Below the pieces are notes generated by a model, which worked only from the letters and a program-made list of their open reading frames with translations, did no database searches and was not told where the DNA came from. This document shows positions 26,160 through 35,545 of a DNA stretch of 64,000 bases, one piece after another; within the stretch, counting starts at the first letter, position 1, and each line of letters begins with the position of its first letter. The stretch covers positions 14,979 to 78,978 of the forward strand of contig JAMDBZ010000026.1 of the NCBI GenBank assembly GCA_023488945.1, read 5' to 3'. This DNA comes from Deltaproteobacteria bacterium (lineage in GTDB: Bacteria; Desulfobacterota_E; Deferrimicrobia; Deferrimicrobiales; Deferrimicrobiaceae). The translations under genes were made by a program, and so were the position numbers.

Positions 26160-28511
26160 TCAGCCTCCCCCGATGATGCGCATGATGGTGATCTCGTCTC
26201 CGCTCCGGATGGGAGCGGCCTTTTCGTTTGCAAGGATCATGCTGCCGTTGACCGAAACGATCAGGGAACGGTCTTCGAGCTTCCCGACCGCATGGGGGAG
26301 CCGCCTGTTCAGTGCCGCTCTCAGCTCTTCCACAGTGGAAACCGGCTGGTCGACGATGACCGCTCCCTCCGGGGCGCCCGGGATTCCGTCGGGGAGCTTG
26401 ACCTCGACGGCGAAGCCGGTGACCACTTCGGCGAGCCTGCGGTGCCACTCAAGGGACGGAACCCCGGCGCCGTTCAGCCCGAGGAGAGCATAGAACCGGG
26501 CCTTGAGCGCCTCGAACTCGGCCCTGTCGATTTTCTCTCCGGCGAACGGTCCGACCGTGATTTCCTCGTCGAACCACCGATCGGGGAGGGTGTCATCCTT
26601 CTCGGTCAACCCCAGGCGGCAATTGATGAGCCGCTCGATCCCCGTGATATTGCGGCCGATCTCATCGAGCTGCGCGGGAGTGAATTCCTCTCCGGTCAGC
26701 TCCTTCAACTGCCGGGCGAAGTCCTCGTAGTCGGCGGTGGAGGGGGAGTTGAACAGCTTGGTCGCGAAGCGGCACATGCCGACGGCGTCCCCGACGGCGA
26801 AGATGTTTTCGCACGCGCGGACGGCATGTTCCTTCCCTTCGTAGCTGCTGGGCTCCGGCGCCACGTATCCGCCGTAGAGAGCCGTCTTGAACTCCCGGTT
26901 GTCGTTGATCTTGGCGTTGATCTCGAGGGTCGGCCGGTTCCGGAGATGGTCCATGCCGCGGGTCGCGACGGCCAGGCCGAGCGCGAAGCCCTTGAGAATC
27001 CGCGCGTCGTGGGGATCGGACTGGAAAAGCCCCTTGACGGCCATCCGGTATTTGAGAGCCTTTTCCGGGTACCTCCCACGCTCCACCGCCCGGTTGGAGT
27101 CGGCGATGACGTCCCCGAAGCCTTCCCTCTTCGCGGTCATGAAGAGGAGCTTTTCGATGACCTCGTAGTTTCCCCAGGTCAGCTCGAGCCCCCCCGTGTC
27201 CTCGGCGGTGATGATGCCGCGCTGGTAGAGCTCCATGGCCCAGGCGATGGCGCTCCCCGTGCTCGCCGAGTCGAGTCCGAGGTCGTTCACGATGTTGTTC
27301 AGCCGGAGAACCTGTTCCGGCTCCCGGATGCCGATCATCGGGCCCATCTTCCCCAGGGTGACGTAGTCGGGGCCGTCGCCCTTGTCGTACCGATCGTACG
27401 TGCCGTCGCCCCGGACGCCCTTGTAGCTCTTCTCCCTTTTGTGCTCGATTCCCGCCTGGCTTTGATCGTAGCTGACGTTCCCGGTCACCCCCTTGAGCGC
27501 GCTGGCGCCCCACCCCCCCTTCCCTTCGGGGGTGAGGTCGTTGAGCGGACGGCAACGGATGGGACATTTCAGACATCCGTCCATGCCGGGGCGGTAGGCG
27601 TCGAAGTTGTCGGCATCGAGAGAGTCGTGCCAGCTGGTCTCCTGGTTGTTCTTGGTCCCCATCGCGCCGAGGATGCGGCTCGGCTTGTAGAGGAAGGGGG
27701 TCCCGACGGTCTTGAGGGCGTACTTGACGACGCTGGTCGAGAGGATCTTGTGCGCGAGATCCCTGTTGTTTCCCTTGAAGGCCGGGGAAAGAGCGGGCTG
27801 GTCGCGGCGCCCCCGGATCATGACGGCCTTGAGCTTGAGGGAGCCCATCTTGGCTCCGGTGCCGCCCCGGGCGTAGATGGCCTTGGGGCCCCCCATGATC
27901 CCGGAGCACAGGACCAGGTTTTCCCCGGCGCGGGTGATGCGGGCCATGGCCATGTCCTTGCGCTCGGTGCACGAAAAGTCCTTTTCGACGGCGTGGACAA
28001 GGTCCGCATTGTCCATCCCCAGGTACGGTGTGGCGTCGTGAAAGCGGACCTCGGAGCCCGAGATCTCGAGGAGAGTCCATCCGGCCGCCTGCCCGTAAAG
28101 GACGAGGTGATCGTAGCCGTGGAGCTTGAGGAACGTGGGAAAGGCGTCTCCGCAGTTGCTGTCGAGAACGGCGTGGCTGTCGGGCGCGATGCTGCTGACG
28201 TTGCCGCGGGCGGCGGTGGGAACGGTTCCCGTGAGGACTCCGCTGCCGAATATCAGGGGGATCCGGGGGTCCAGCGGCTCCCCGGCGTCCGGCAGGAGAT
28301 TGTAGAGGAGGTACATGTTCCCGCCCCGATTGGAGAGAAAGGTGCGGAACACCTCCGCCGAAAGGTACCTGGAAAAAGATTCCCGGCGTTCCAGGTCGAC
28401 GAAGAGCACGGCTCCCTGCGTCGGGTACCGGGGGCGGTCGTGCATCCGTGCCGACAGCCGTTCAACCTTCGCCCTGATGTCCATGACCACCTTGCCGATC
28501 TCCTGCCGCAT
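26160..28511 (-). CDS. Aldehyde:ferredoxin oxidoreductase fused to a MoaD/ThiS-like domain
   Basis: 783-residue tungsten-type aldehyde:ferredoxin oxidoreductase, which oxidises aldehydes to acids with ferredoxin as acceptor. AOR landmarks are MGGPKAIYARGGTGAKMGSLK (cofactor-binding domain), the Fe-S motif GCLKCPIRC (about residues 315-323) and the DLGLDSASTGSAIAWAMEL region. The fourth cluster Cys is probably in DAVGMCRFATKLF. After about residue 694 an extra roughly 90-residue ubiquitin-like domain follows and ends in IMRIIGGG, the Gly-Gly tail of MoaD/ThiS sulfur carriers. In other bacteria this small protein is a separate gene. No AorA/AorC electron-transfer subunits are adjacent. The N-terminus is also longer than usual. 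Confidence 0.9.
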   Translation of the reverse strand: MRQEIGKVVMDIRAKVERLSARMHDRPRYPTQGAVLFVDLERRESFSRYLSAEVFRTFLSNRGGNMYLLYNLLPDAGEPLDPRIPLIFGSGVLTGTVPTAARGNVSSIAPDSHAVLDSNCGDAFPTFLKLHGYDHLVLYGQAAGWTLLEISGSEVRFHDATPYLGMDNADLVHAVEKDFSCTERKDMAMARITRAGENLVLCSGIMGGPKAIYARGGTGAKMGSLKLKAVMIRGRRDQPALSPAFKGNNRDLAHKILSTSVVKYALKTVGTPFLYKPSRILGAMGTKNNQETSWHDSLDADNFDAYRPGMDGCLKCPIRCRPLNDLTPEGKGGWGASALKGVTGNVSYDQSQAGIEHKREKSYKGVRGDGTYDRYDKGDGPDYVTLGKMGPMIGIREPEQVLRLNNIVNDLGLDSASTGSAIAWAMELYQRGIITAEDTGGLELTWGNYEVIEKLLFMTAKREGFGDVIADSNRAVERGRYPEKALKYRMAVKGLFQSDPHDARILKGFALGLAVATRGMDHLRNRPTLEINAKINDNREFKTALYGGYVAPEPSSYEGKEHAVRACENIFAVGDAVGMCRFATKLFNSPSTADYEDFARQLKELTGEEFTPAQLDEIGRNITGIERLINCRLGLTEKDDTLPDRWFDEEITVGPFAGEKIDRAEFEALKARFYALLGLNGAGVPSLEWHRRLAEVVTGFAVEVKLPDGIPGAPEGAVIVDQPVSTVEELRAALNRRLPHAVGKLEDRSLIVSVNGSMILANEKAAPIRSGDEITIMRIIGGG

Positions 28512-28577
28512 CGACGATGATACCCCGCTCGATCGTTGCCCCTCCGCCCTGTGATCATTCCGAACGGGCGATCCGGA

Positions 28578-29519
28578 TCATTTCGGTTCAAACGCCTTGA
28601 CCAGGGCCCGGACCATGGTGTTGTAGGGAGTGGCCATCCCGGCCTGTACGCCGTATTCGACGATCTTGCCGTTGATGTAGTCGACTTCGGTCCGCCGGCC
28701 CGCCTCGATGTCCTGAAGCATGGACGGTTTGTGATGGCCGGCATTCCTGATGTAGTCGATGCAGTAAGGGTAGAAGTTCGAACCGAGGGAGATTTCGTTG
28801 GCCCGGGCCACGGCGACCCCTTCTTTGATGAGGGAGTCGACCAGGTTGAAGAGGATGGGGTCGTTGATGACCTCGGCCATGGTCTTGCCGGTTATGGCGC
28901 AGAGGGGGTTCATGCAGGCGTTGAGGACCGCCTTGCGCCAGACCATGTTGTGAATCTGGTCGGTATGCCGGGTATCGAGCCCGCACTCGGTAAGAACGTT
29001 GCAGATCCCGATGGCGGCGCTCCTGGACCGAGGGTCAAGCTCCTGGATAAAGTGGGGACGATGGTGGAATGCGATCCGGACATGGGCCGGCTTCACCGGC
29101 ACGCACCCGAAATTGACGACGGCCCGCATGACGGACCCGGCGCCCAGATGTTTCGCAAGGACAAGCTCGGTGTCAACGCCGTTCTGCCAGCTGACGACGT
29201 AACGCCCCTCGGCGACATAACCCTCGAGGGCGGAGGCGAGCAAGGGGAGCGCGGTGGCTTTGACGGCGACGATGATCACATCGGGAGGATCGCCGATGAG
29301 ATCGTCCACGTGGGTGGTGATCCGGGCCACTTTGGCCTGAAGGGTGTCGGCTCCCTCGATGATGATCCCGGGATCCAGGGCCGGTTCGAGGAGAGCCGGC
29401 ACGATGTCGCAAAGAGTGACCTCGTACCCCCCTTTGGCGAGGAAGGCGGATACGATCGCACCGACGGGGCCGGCGCCGATGACCGCGAACTTCTTCGGCT
29501 TGTCGCTTTCTTCTCTCAT
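28578..29519 (-). CDS. 2-dehydropantoate 2-reductase (PanE/ApbA) family oxidoreductase
   Basis: 313-residue NAD(P)H-dependent reductase. The Rossmann loop FAVIGAGPVGAIVSAFLAKGG is near the N-terminus, WQNGVDTELVLAKHLG and the VWRKAVLNACMNPLCAI block hold the catalytic Lys and conserved Asn, and the C-terminal helical domain has SMLQDIEAGRRTEVDYINGK. The ATG at 29519 was preferred to one 19 codons upstream. Family members reduce 2-oxo acids such as ketopantoate, and some act on aryl or branched 2-oxo acids. Its position between AOR and ACT/Ior genes makes a 2-oxo-acid (aryl pyruvate) reductase plausible. That is inference. Confidence 0.8.
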   Translation of the reverse strand: MREESDKPKKFAVIGAGPVGAIVSAFLAKGGYEVTLCDIVPALLEPALDPGIIIEGADTLQAKVARITTHVDDLIGDPPDVIIVAVKATALPLLASALEGYVAEGRYVVSWQNGVDTELVLAKHLGAGSVMRAVVNFGCVPVKPAHVRIAFHHRPHFIQELDPRSRSAAIGICNVLTECGLDTRHTDQIHNMVWRKAVLNACMNPLCAITGKTMAEVINDPILFNLVDSLIKEGVAVARANEISLGSNFYPYCIDYIRNAGHHKPSMLQDIEAGRRTEVDYINGKIVEYGVQAGMATPYNTMVRALVKAFEPK

Positions 29520-29541
29520 TATTGTTCCAACTCCCCGAACC

Positions 29542-29982
29542 CTAAAGTGAATCGACCATTCCGAAAGCTTCGGCATCGAGGATCTTGACGTTATTGGCTC
29601 GCAGGATCTCGATGGCCCGGTCGTTATCGCTGAAGCGGAAGACCATCACCGCCTTTCCGGACGAGGTTCCGGCCAGGGCATACATGTATTCGACGTTCAC
29701 CTTCGTTTCCTTGAACGGGTAGAGCACCTTGGCCAGGCTGCCGGGAGTGTCTTCGATCTCCGCGGCGACGACGTCGTCGACGCGAGCCGGAAGCTGTTTC
29801 TCCATGATCACTCTTCGGGCCTTGGCGACGTCGGACACGAGGATCCGAAGGACCCCGAAGTCGGAGGTGTCGCTGATGCAAAGGGATCTCAGATTGATGC
29901 CGGCCTCGCCGAGGGCATGAGTGGCTTCATACAGGCGACCGGGGGCGTTTTCGAGAAAAATGGACAGTTGCTTCAACTTCAT
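29542..29982 (-). CDS. Tandem ACT-domain protein
   Basis: 146-residue protein made of two ACT domains (about residues 1-68 and 70-142). The first begins KQLSIFLENAPGRLYEATHAL and the second EIEDTPGSLAKVLYPFKE. ACT domains bind amino acids and act as sensors. In this family the protein stands alone and sits next to indolepyruvate oxidoreductase genes, as here (the stop of iorB overlaps the start by 4 bp). It probably senses an aromatic or branched amino acid and modulates Ior or a ligase. No DNA-binding or catalytic domain is present. Confidence 0.85.
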   Translation of the reverse strand: MKLKQLSIFLENAPGRLYEATHALGEAGINLRSLCISDTSDFGVLRILVSDVAKARRVIMEKQLPARVDDVVAAEIEDTPGSLAKVLYPFKETKVNVEYMYALAGTSSGKAVMVFRFSDNDRAIEILRANNVKILDAEAFGMVDSL

Positions 29983-30611
29983 GAGAACCTCCCATGCCGA
30001 TGGATGCAGACGGTTGACCGCGGGCCGAAACGGGGGCCGGCGGCGGCACCGCCCGCAAGAGCCTTCAGGTTGACATCGCCCCCTTTGCCCCTGGAGATTG
30101 CCTTGACGACCCCCTCGATGACCTTGGAATCAAGGGGGAGGTTCGAAAGGACGGAACCGACCATGACCATGTTGACGGCCTTGGCGTTGCCGGCTTCCTT
30201 GGCGATGGAAAGGGCGTCGACGCCGTGGGAATCGGCGCAGGCCCGGGCGATCCGCTCTTCGACATCGGAAGGATATTCGGCCAGACCGGAAGCAACGGTG
30301 CTCGGGTTGATGGTCACCTTGTTGTAGACCAGCATGCCGCCGGGCTTGAGATAGTGGACGTACCTCAGAGCCTCCAGCGGTTCGAAGGAGATCAGAAGGT
30401 CCGTGGTCCCGGGCATGACGACGGGAGAGTGGACCCGCTCCCCGATGCGGACGAAGGAAATGACGCTCCCCCCCCTCTGGGCCATCCCGTGCACTTCATT
30501 CTGCTTGACATCCATCCCACTGGCAAGGGCGCTTTCGGCGAGGACCTTGGAAGCCATCAAGACCCCCTGTCCGCCGACACCGGCGATCACGATATTGAAG
30601 ACCCCCGTCAT
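29979..30611 (-). CDS. iorB: Indolepyruvate:ferredoxin oxidoreductase, beta subunit
   Basis: 210-residue gamma-domain subunit of the 2-oxoacid:ferredoxin oxidoreductase family. The N-terminus IVIAGVGGQGVLMASKVLAE is the diagnostic nucleotide-like loop, followed by EVHGMAQRGGSVISFVRIG. With IorA it converts aryl pyruvates (indole-, phenyl- or 4-hydroxyphenylpyruvate) plus CoA to arylacetyl-CoA, CO2 and reduced ferredoxin. That ferredoxin could feed the ATP-driven benzoyl-CoA reductase. It overlaps the ACT protein gene and follows iorA by 12 bp. Confidence 0.92.
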   Translation of the reverse strand: MTGVFNIVIAGVGGQGVLMASKVLAESALASGMDVKQNEVHGMAQRGGSVISFVRIGERVHSPVVMPGTTDLLISFEPLEALRYVHYLKPGGMLVYNKVTINPSTVASGLAEYPSDVEERIARACADSHGVDALSIAKEAGNAKAVNMVMVGSVLSNLPLDSKVIEGVVKAISRGKGGDVNLKALAGGAAAGPRFGPRSTVCIHRHGRFS

Positions 30612-30623
30612 TCCCTCCGCCCC

Positions 30624-32378
30624 TCAAGCCTCGGACATTGCGCCGAACTTGCACAACTGCGAGCAGACGCCGCATCCGTTGCAGAGATCGGGGTCGATCC
30701 TGACTTTCGGCTTGTCGCCGTGAGACGCCAGCCCCAATGCCACGCAGGCGGCCTTGAGACACGCACGGCATCCCCCGCACTTGTCCGGATCGATGGCGAG
30801 AACCGGTCGCTTCACGCGGTAGCGGAGGGTGCATGGGTTCCTGTCGATCAGGACGTACGGGCCGGGCGTCTCGAGGCCCTTCTTGATGGCGGCCTCCGTC
30901 TCCCCGAGCTTGTAGGAGTCGATTTCGACGACGTTCTCGACGCCGAGCGCCTTGACCAGCGCCGCAATGTCAACCTGCCCGGAGGGCTCCCCCCGCAAGA
31001 CCCGCCCGGAACCGGGGTTGTCCTGCCCCCCCGTCATCCCCGTGGCGCGGTTGTCCATGATGATGACCAGCGTGTTGCTGCGGTTGTAGGCTATGCTCAG
31101 CAGCCCCGTGATCCCCGAGTGGAAGAAGGTGGAATCGCCGATGACGGCCACGGGTTTCCCCCGTCTTCCGGCGATCTCGTTGATCTTGGCCATCCCGTGG
31201 GCGGCGCTGATGCTGGCCCCCATGCAGATGCAGGAATGCATGGCGTTCAGCGGAGGAAGAGCTCCGAGGGTGTAGCAGCCGATGTCGCCGGAGACGAACA
31301 CCTTGAGCTTGCTCAGGATGGAGAAGAGTCCGCGGTGAGCGCAGCCGGGGCAGAAGGTGGGAGGCCGTTGGGGGAGATCCGCGACGGGAGCGGCGCTCTT
31401 GGCAGCCTTGTCCTCTCCGGCGGCGGCCCGGATGATGTCGGCATCGACCTCGCCGCAGAGCGGAATCCTGTCCTTGCCGATGTCGACCCGGATCCCCATG
31501 GCCCGGACCTGCTCCTCCAGGATGCCGTCGAGCTCCTCGACGACCATGAAGCGCTTGACCTTGCCGGCGAACTCCCGGATCTTCCTCTCGGGGAGCGGGT
31601 GGACCAGGCCCAGTTTCAGGACGGAGGCGTGGGGATACGCCTCCCTGGCGTGCTGGTAGCAGACGCCCGTGGTGAGGATGCCAAGGCCGGTGTCCCCCAT
31701 TTCCACCCGGTTAAGCGGGGCGGTCTCGGCGAATTCCCGAAGCTTGAGCAATCGCTCTTCGATTTCGACATGTCTGATCTTGCCGAAATTGGGGAGCATG
31801 ACGTACTTGGGCACGTCCTTTCGCCATTCGCCGAGCATCGGCCGGATTCTTTCCTTCCGCTCGACGACCCCCTTGGCGTGGGAGATGCGGGTCGTGGTGC
31901 GGAGCATCACCGGAGTGTCGAACCGCTCGGACAGCTCGAACCCGGCCCGGACACAGTCGTAGGCTTCCTGGGAGTCGGACGGGTCGAGCATCGGGATCTT
32001 GGCGAACCTGGCGTAGTTGCGGCTGTCCTGCTCGTTCTGGGACGAATGCATCCCCGGGTCGTCGGCCACCATGAGAATCAGGCCGGCGTTGACGCCGGTG
32101 TAGGCGAGGGTCAACAACGCATCGGCGGCCACGTTCACGCCGACGTGCTTCATGGTGGCCATGGCCCTTCCTCCGGCGATGGAGGCGCCGATGGCCGACT
32201 CGAGCCCGACCTTCTCGTTGGGCGCCCACTCGCAGTAGATGTCGCCGAGGCGGGCCACCTCTTCCAGGGTTTCCGTGCTGGGCGTTCCGGGGTAGCCGGA
32301 GGCGAAGACACCGCCGGAATCCGAGAAGCTCCAGGCGATCGCCTCGTTGCCGGAAATGATTTTCTTCATCGACGACAT
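30624..32378 (-). CDS. iorA: Indolepyruvate:ferredoxin oxidoreductase, alpha subunit
   Basis: 584-residue catalytic subunit. The N-terminal pyrimidine-binding domain shows ASGYPGTPSTETLEE, and FCPGCAHRGLFSIL starts the thiamine-diphosphate domain, with GDSTFFHSGITGLLSIAYNR as its TPP motif. The C-terminal ferredoxin domain carries two cluster motifs, CGGCRACLKAAC (about residues 545-556) and CNGCGVCSQLC (about 571-581). Domain order and length match IorA. It transfers electrons from aryl-pyruvate oxidation to ferredoxin. Its gene follows paaK. Confidence 0.94.
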   Translation of the reverse strand: MSSMKKIISGNEAIAWSFSDSGGVFASGYPGTPSTETLEEVARLGDIYCEWAPNEKVGLESAIGASIAGGRAMATMKHVGVNVAADALLTLAYTGVNAGLILMVADDPGMHSSQNEQDSRNYARFAKIPMLDPSDSQEAYDCVRAGFELSERFDTPVMLRTTTRISHAKGVVERKERIRPMLGEWRKDVPKYVMLPNFGKIRHVEIEERLLKLREFAETAPLNRVEMGDTGLGILTTGVCYQHAREAYPHASVLKLGLVHPLPERKIREFAGKVKRFMVVEELDGILEEQVRAMGIRVDIGKDRIPLCGEVDADIIRAAAGEDKAAKSAAPVADLPQRPPTFCPGCAHRGLFSILSKLKVFVSGDIGCYTLGALPPLNAMHSCICMGASISAAHGMAKINEIAGRRGKPVAVIGDSTFFHSGITGLLSIAYNRSNTLVIIMDNRATGMTGGQDNPGSGRVLRGEPSGQVDIAALVKALGVENVVEIDSYKLGETEAAIKKGLETPGPYVLIDRNPCTLRYRVKRPVLAIDPDKCGGCRACLKAACVALGLASHGDKPKVRIDPDLCNGCGVCSQLCKFGAMSEA

Positions 32379-32416
32379 CCTTCGTTTGCTGCCCGCCGGT
32401 CCCGCAGCCGGGGCCT

Positions 32417-33778
32417 TCAGGGGCGGGGGCGGTTTTCCTTGGGCCGTCTGTCTTCGACCCGCCTGGCCTTGCCTTCGCTGCGCGGGATCGTCCCGGGCGG
32501 AACAAGGGTCACCTGGACGGTAATGCCGATGATGTCCTTGATGTCCCGCTTCAGGTTCTCGATTTTCCGCCGCGCCGTCGCCACGTCCTTAAGGATCTCC
32601 TGCTCGCTCCCTTTGAGGACGTCGCCAGCGGCCTTGGCCATGAAGTCGTCCGTGACCTCGATCCGGACCTCGACCTCGTCCATGCTTCCCCGTCGGTCGA
32701 CCACGACCATGTAGTGGGGCGATACGCCCTTGCGCTTGAGGACGATCGACTCGATCTGGGAGGGGAAGAAGTTGACCCCGCGGATGATCAGCATGTCGTC
32801 CGTGCGGCCGGTGATCCTCTCCATCATGACCAGGGTGCGCCCGCAGGCGCACGGGTCGAGACTCAGCCGGGTGATGTCCCGGGTCCGGTAACGCAGCAGC
32901 GGCTGGCCCTCGTTGCCGATGGTGGTCAGGACCAGCTCCCCCTCTTCGCCGCAGGGAAGCACTTCGCCGGTGTCGGGGTTGATGATCTCGGGATAGAAGA
33001 AGTCCTCGTTGATGTGCAGCCCGTTCCGGACTTCGTGGCACTCGAAGGAGACCCCGGGGCCGATGATTTCGGAGAGGCCGTACATGTCGCACGCCTTGAT
33101 CCCGAACTTCTCCTGGATCGTCTGGCGCATCGACTCGCTCCACGGCTCGGCGCCGAACAGGCCGGTCCGGAGCTTGAGCTTCCCGAAGTCCACCCCCATC
33201 CGCTCCCCGACCTCGTGGAGGTGCATGAGGAAGGAGGGGGTCGAGGTGACCACGGTGCTGCCGAAGTCCTGCATCAGCATGATCTGCCTCTGCGTGTTGC
33301 CCCCGGACATCGGGATCACCGCCGCCCCGACCCGAATGGCCCCGTAGTGGGTCCCCAGGCCGCCGGTAAAGAGACCGTAGCCGTAGATGTTCTGGACGAT
33401 GTCCTTCCTGGTGATGCCGGCCCCGGTGCAGGCCCGGGCCATGACCTCGGTCCAGAGCTCGATGTCGTTCCGGGTGTAGCCGACGACGACCGGCTTCCCG
33501 GTGGTTCCGGAGGTGGCGTGGAACTCGACGATATCCTCCTGGGAAGCGGTGAAAAGGTTGAAGGGGTAATGATCCCGGATATCCTGCTTGGTGGTGAAGG
33601 GAAGTCTCCGGATGTCGTCCAGCGACTTGATGTCGTCCGGCTTCACCCCCAGATCATCGAGCCGCTTCCTGTAAACGGGGTTCTTGCCGTAGACGTAGCC
33701 GACCGTTTTCTGCAGCCGGCCGAGCTGGATTTGCCGCATATCGCCGCGGCTGATCGTCTCTTCCTTGCTCCAAGCCAT
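32417..33778 (-). CDS. paaK: Phenylacetate-CoA ligase (PaaK family)
   Basis: 453-residue AMP-forming ligase making phenylacetyl-CoA or a related aryl-CoA. PaaK motifs are [54 protein letters not shown] (ATP P-loop), [27 protein letters not shown] and [10 protein letters not shown]. The C-terminal lysine region [11 protein letters not shown] follows a GITVQVTLV block. Length is slightly above the usual 435 because of a basic, proline-rich tail. It lies next to iorA, a common pairing: the ligase activates free aryl acetates, while Ior makes the CoA ester directly. A second paaK is at 43.1-44.4 kb. Confidence 0.9.
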   Translation of the reverse strand: MAWSKEETISRGDMRQIQLGRLQKTVGYVYGKNPVYRKRLDDLGVKPDDIKSLDDIRRLPFTTKQDIRDHYPFNLFTASQEDIVEFHATSGTTGKPVVVGYTRNDIELWTEVMARACTGAGITRKDIVQNIYGYGLFTGGLGTHYGAIRVGAAVIPMSGGNTQRQIMLMQDFGSTVVTSTPSFLMHLHEVGERMGVDFGKLKLRTGLFGAEPWSESMRQTIQEKFGIKACDMYGLSEIIGPGVSFECHEVRNGLHINEDFFYPEIINPDTGEVLPCGEEGELVLTTIGNEGQPLLRYRTRDITRLSLDPCACGRTLVMMERITGRTDDMLIIRGVNFFPSQIESIVLKRKGVSPHYMVVVDRRGSMDEVEVRIEVTDDFMAKAAGDVLKGSEQEILKDVATARRKIENLKRDIKDIIGITVQVTLVPPGTIPRSEGKARRVEDRRPKENRPRP

Positions 33779-33827
33779 GGCCTCGCTTCTTCCTTTCGGT
33801 TGATGTCGGTCGAAAAACGTCAGCGGC

Positions 33828-34694
33828 CTATTTCCCGGAATAGTCGTGGAAGCCCTTGCCGGTCTTGCGCCCGAGGTATCCCGCCTTCACCATGTTCCTC
33901 AGCAGGCCGGGAGGAGCGAACCGGGATTCTTTCGTGTACCCGTAGAAGATCTCGCCGACGAGATAGGAGATCTCGACGCCGGTGAAGTCCATGAGCTCGA
34001 AGGGACCCATCGGCATGCCGCAACCGAGCTTCATGGCCGTATCGATGTCCTCGGCCGAGGCCACGCCCGCCTCGAGGAGACGGACCGCGTCGAGCATGTA
34101 GGGAACGAGGAGGCGGTTCACGACGAATCCCGGCGTGTCCTTGCAGGTGATGGCTGTCTTCCCGAGTTTTTTCGCCATGGCGAGGGCCAGGTCCGTGGTG
34201 GCCTTCTCGGTCTGCAGGGCGGGAATGACCTCGACAAGCTGCATCATCGGGACCGGGTTGAAGAAGTGCATCCCGACGAATTTGCCGGGACGCTTCACCA
34301 GGGAGGCCATCTCGGTGATGGCGATGGAAGAGGTGTTGCTGGCGTAGACCGCGTCGCCGCCGCAGACGGCGTCGAGCTTGCCGAAGAGCTCCTTCTTGAC
34401 GGCGACATCCTCGAAGACGGCCTCGAAGATGAAGGGGACGTCCTTCAGGGTGCCGACGTCGGTGGAGAAGCTTGCGCGGTCCAGCGCCTCCTTCATCTGC
34501 TCCGCCGTGATCTTCTCCTTGGCGACCATCCGTTCCAGGCTCTTGGTGATGGTCTTCTGCGCCTTGGCCCACACCGCGTCGCTGACGTCCACCGCCTTGA
34601 CCCGGAATCCCGACTGGGCGGCGACCTGGATGATCCCGGCGCCCATGCTGCCGGCGCCCGCAACGCCGACGGTCTCGATATCCTCGATGTTCAT
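33828..34694 (-). CDS. 3-hydroxyacyl-CoA dehydrogenase
   Basis: 288-residue short-type 3-hydroxyacyl-CoA dehydrogenase (HbdA/PaaH group). The start is the ATG at 34694 ([20 protein letters not shown]) after GGAGGACG; ten upstream codons were excluded. The NAD loop is [26 protein letters not shown] and [17 protein letters not shown] contain the conserved Ser and catalytic His, and the C-terminal domain has [17 protein letters not shown]. It oxidises the 3-hydroxyacyl-CoA made by the hydratase encoded upstream, giving the 3-oxoacyl-CoA used by the thiolase two genes upstream. Confidence 0.92.
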   Translation of the reverse strand: MNIEDIETVGVAGAGSMGAGIIQVAAQSGFRVKAVDVSDAVWAKAQKTITKSLERMVAKEKITAEQMKEALDRASFSTDVGTLKDVPFIFEAVFEDVAVKKELFGKLDAVCGGDAVYASNTSSIAITEMASLVKRPGKFVGMHFFNPVPMMQLVEVIPALQTEKATTDLALAMAKKLGKTAITCKDTPGFVVNRLLVPYMLDAVRLLEAGVASAEDIDTAMKLGCGMPMGPFELMDFTGVEISYLVGEIFYGYTKESRFAPPGLLRNMVKAGYLGRKTGKGFHDYSGK

Positions 34695-34729
34695 CGTTCG
34701 TCCTCCTTGTTTATTGGTATGCAATGAGG

Positions 34730-35512
34730 TTACCGGCCCAGGAAGTCGGGCTTTCGCTTTTCGGCAAAGGCCCGGGGTCCTTCCTTGGCGTCGTGGGTCT
34801 TGCGATTTTCCAGGCTGTGCCTGCGCTCGACGGCCAGCGCCTGGTCCATCGGCAGGTCGATCCCTTCACGGACCGCGGCCTTGATATGGCCCATCGCCTT
34901 GCCCGCTCCGGATGCGAGCTTGGCGGCGAATTTCGCGACCTCATCCATGAAGTCCCCGGCCTCGATGACCCGGTCGACAAGGCCGATCTTCAGAGCGTCC
35001 TCGGGCCCCATGGCTTTTCCTTGAAGAAGGATGTCCATGGCCCTCGAGAGGCCCACCAGGCGGGGGAGCCTTTGGGTGCCGCCCGCGCCGGGAATGATGC
35101 CTAAGGTCGCCTCCGGCAGGCCGATGAGGGCTTTCCCCGCCGCCATGAAGCGGTAGTCGCAGGCCATGGCCAGCTCGCAGCCGCCTCCCAATGCGTGCCC
35201 GTTGATGGCGGCGATCACCACCTTCTCCATTCGGGACAGGATGTTATTGGTATCCTGCAGGAGCTTCGAGAAAGCCTCGGATTCCTCCTGGTCCATGGAG
35301 ACCATCTCCTTGATGTCGGCTCCGGCGATGAAGGCCTTTCCCAACGCGCTGGTGACGACCACGACGGTTACGTCTTCCATCCGCTCCGCTTCGCCGAAGG
35401 CGTGGAAGAGCTCCCGGCCGAACTCGCTGTTGAGGGCGTTCATGGGAGGCCGGTTGAGGGTGATGGTCAGGACCCGGTCCGCCTGCCTCATCGCGATGAA
35501 CTGATATTCCAT
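34730..35512 (-). CDS. Enoyl-CoA hydratase
   Basis: 260-residue crotonase. The oxyanion-hole segments are AFIAGADIKEMVSM and NGHALGGGCELAMACDYRFM, and the catalytic Glu is in GLPEATLGIIPGAGGTQRLPR. Length and order are those of true 2-enoyl-CoA hydratases. It begins the hydratase-dehydrogenase pair of a beta-oxidation block together with the thiolase encoded immediately upstream. A cinnamoyl-CoA-type aryl-enoyl-CoA is a plausible substrate in this context, but short-chain acyl-CoAs cannot be excluded. Confidence 0.9.
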   Translation of the reverse strand: MEYQFIAMRQADRVLTITLNRPPMNALNSEFGRELFHAFGEAERMEDVTVVVVTSALGKAFIAGADIKEMVSMDQEESEAFSKLLQDTNNILSRMEKVVIAAINGHALGGGCELAMACDYRFMAAGKALIGLPEATLGIIPGAGGTQRLPRLVGLSRAMDILLQGKAMGPEDALKIGLVDRVIEAGDFMDEVAKFAAKLASGAGKAMGHIKAAVREGIDLPMDQALAVERRHSLENRKTHDAKEGPRAFAEKRKPDFLGR

Positions 35513-35545
35513 CGGCTCGCTCCGTTTCCAGTGGATTTCGCTGCC

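Noticed and set aside
24345..28520. A 1391-codon plus-strand open frame over the Fcs-like and AOR genes
   Set aside because: It is an antisense frame kept open by GC-rich codon structure. No recognisable domain is present, and both minus-strand genes are clear.
28578..29519. Dedicated ketopantoate reductase for pantothenate synthesis (panE)
   Set aside because: The fold fits, but no other pantothenate gene is near. The context is aryl-pyruvate metabolism, so only the family name was given.
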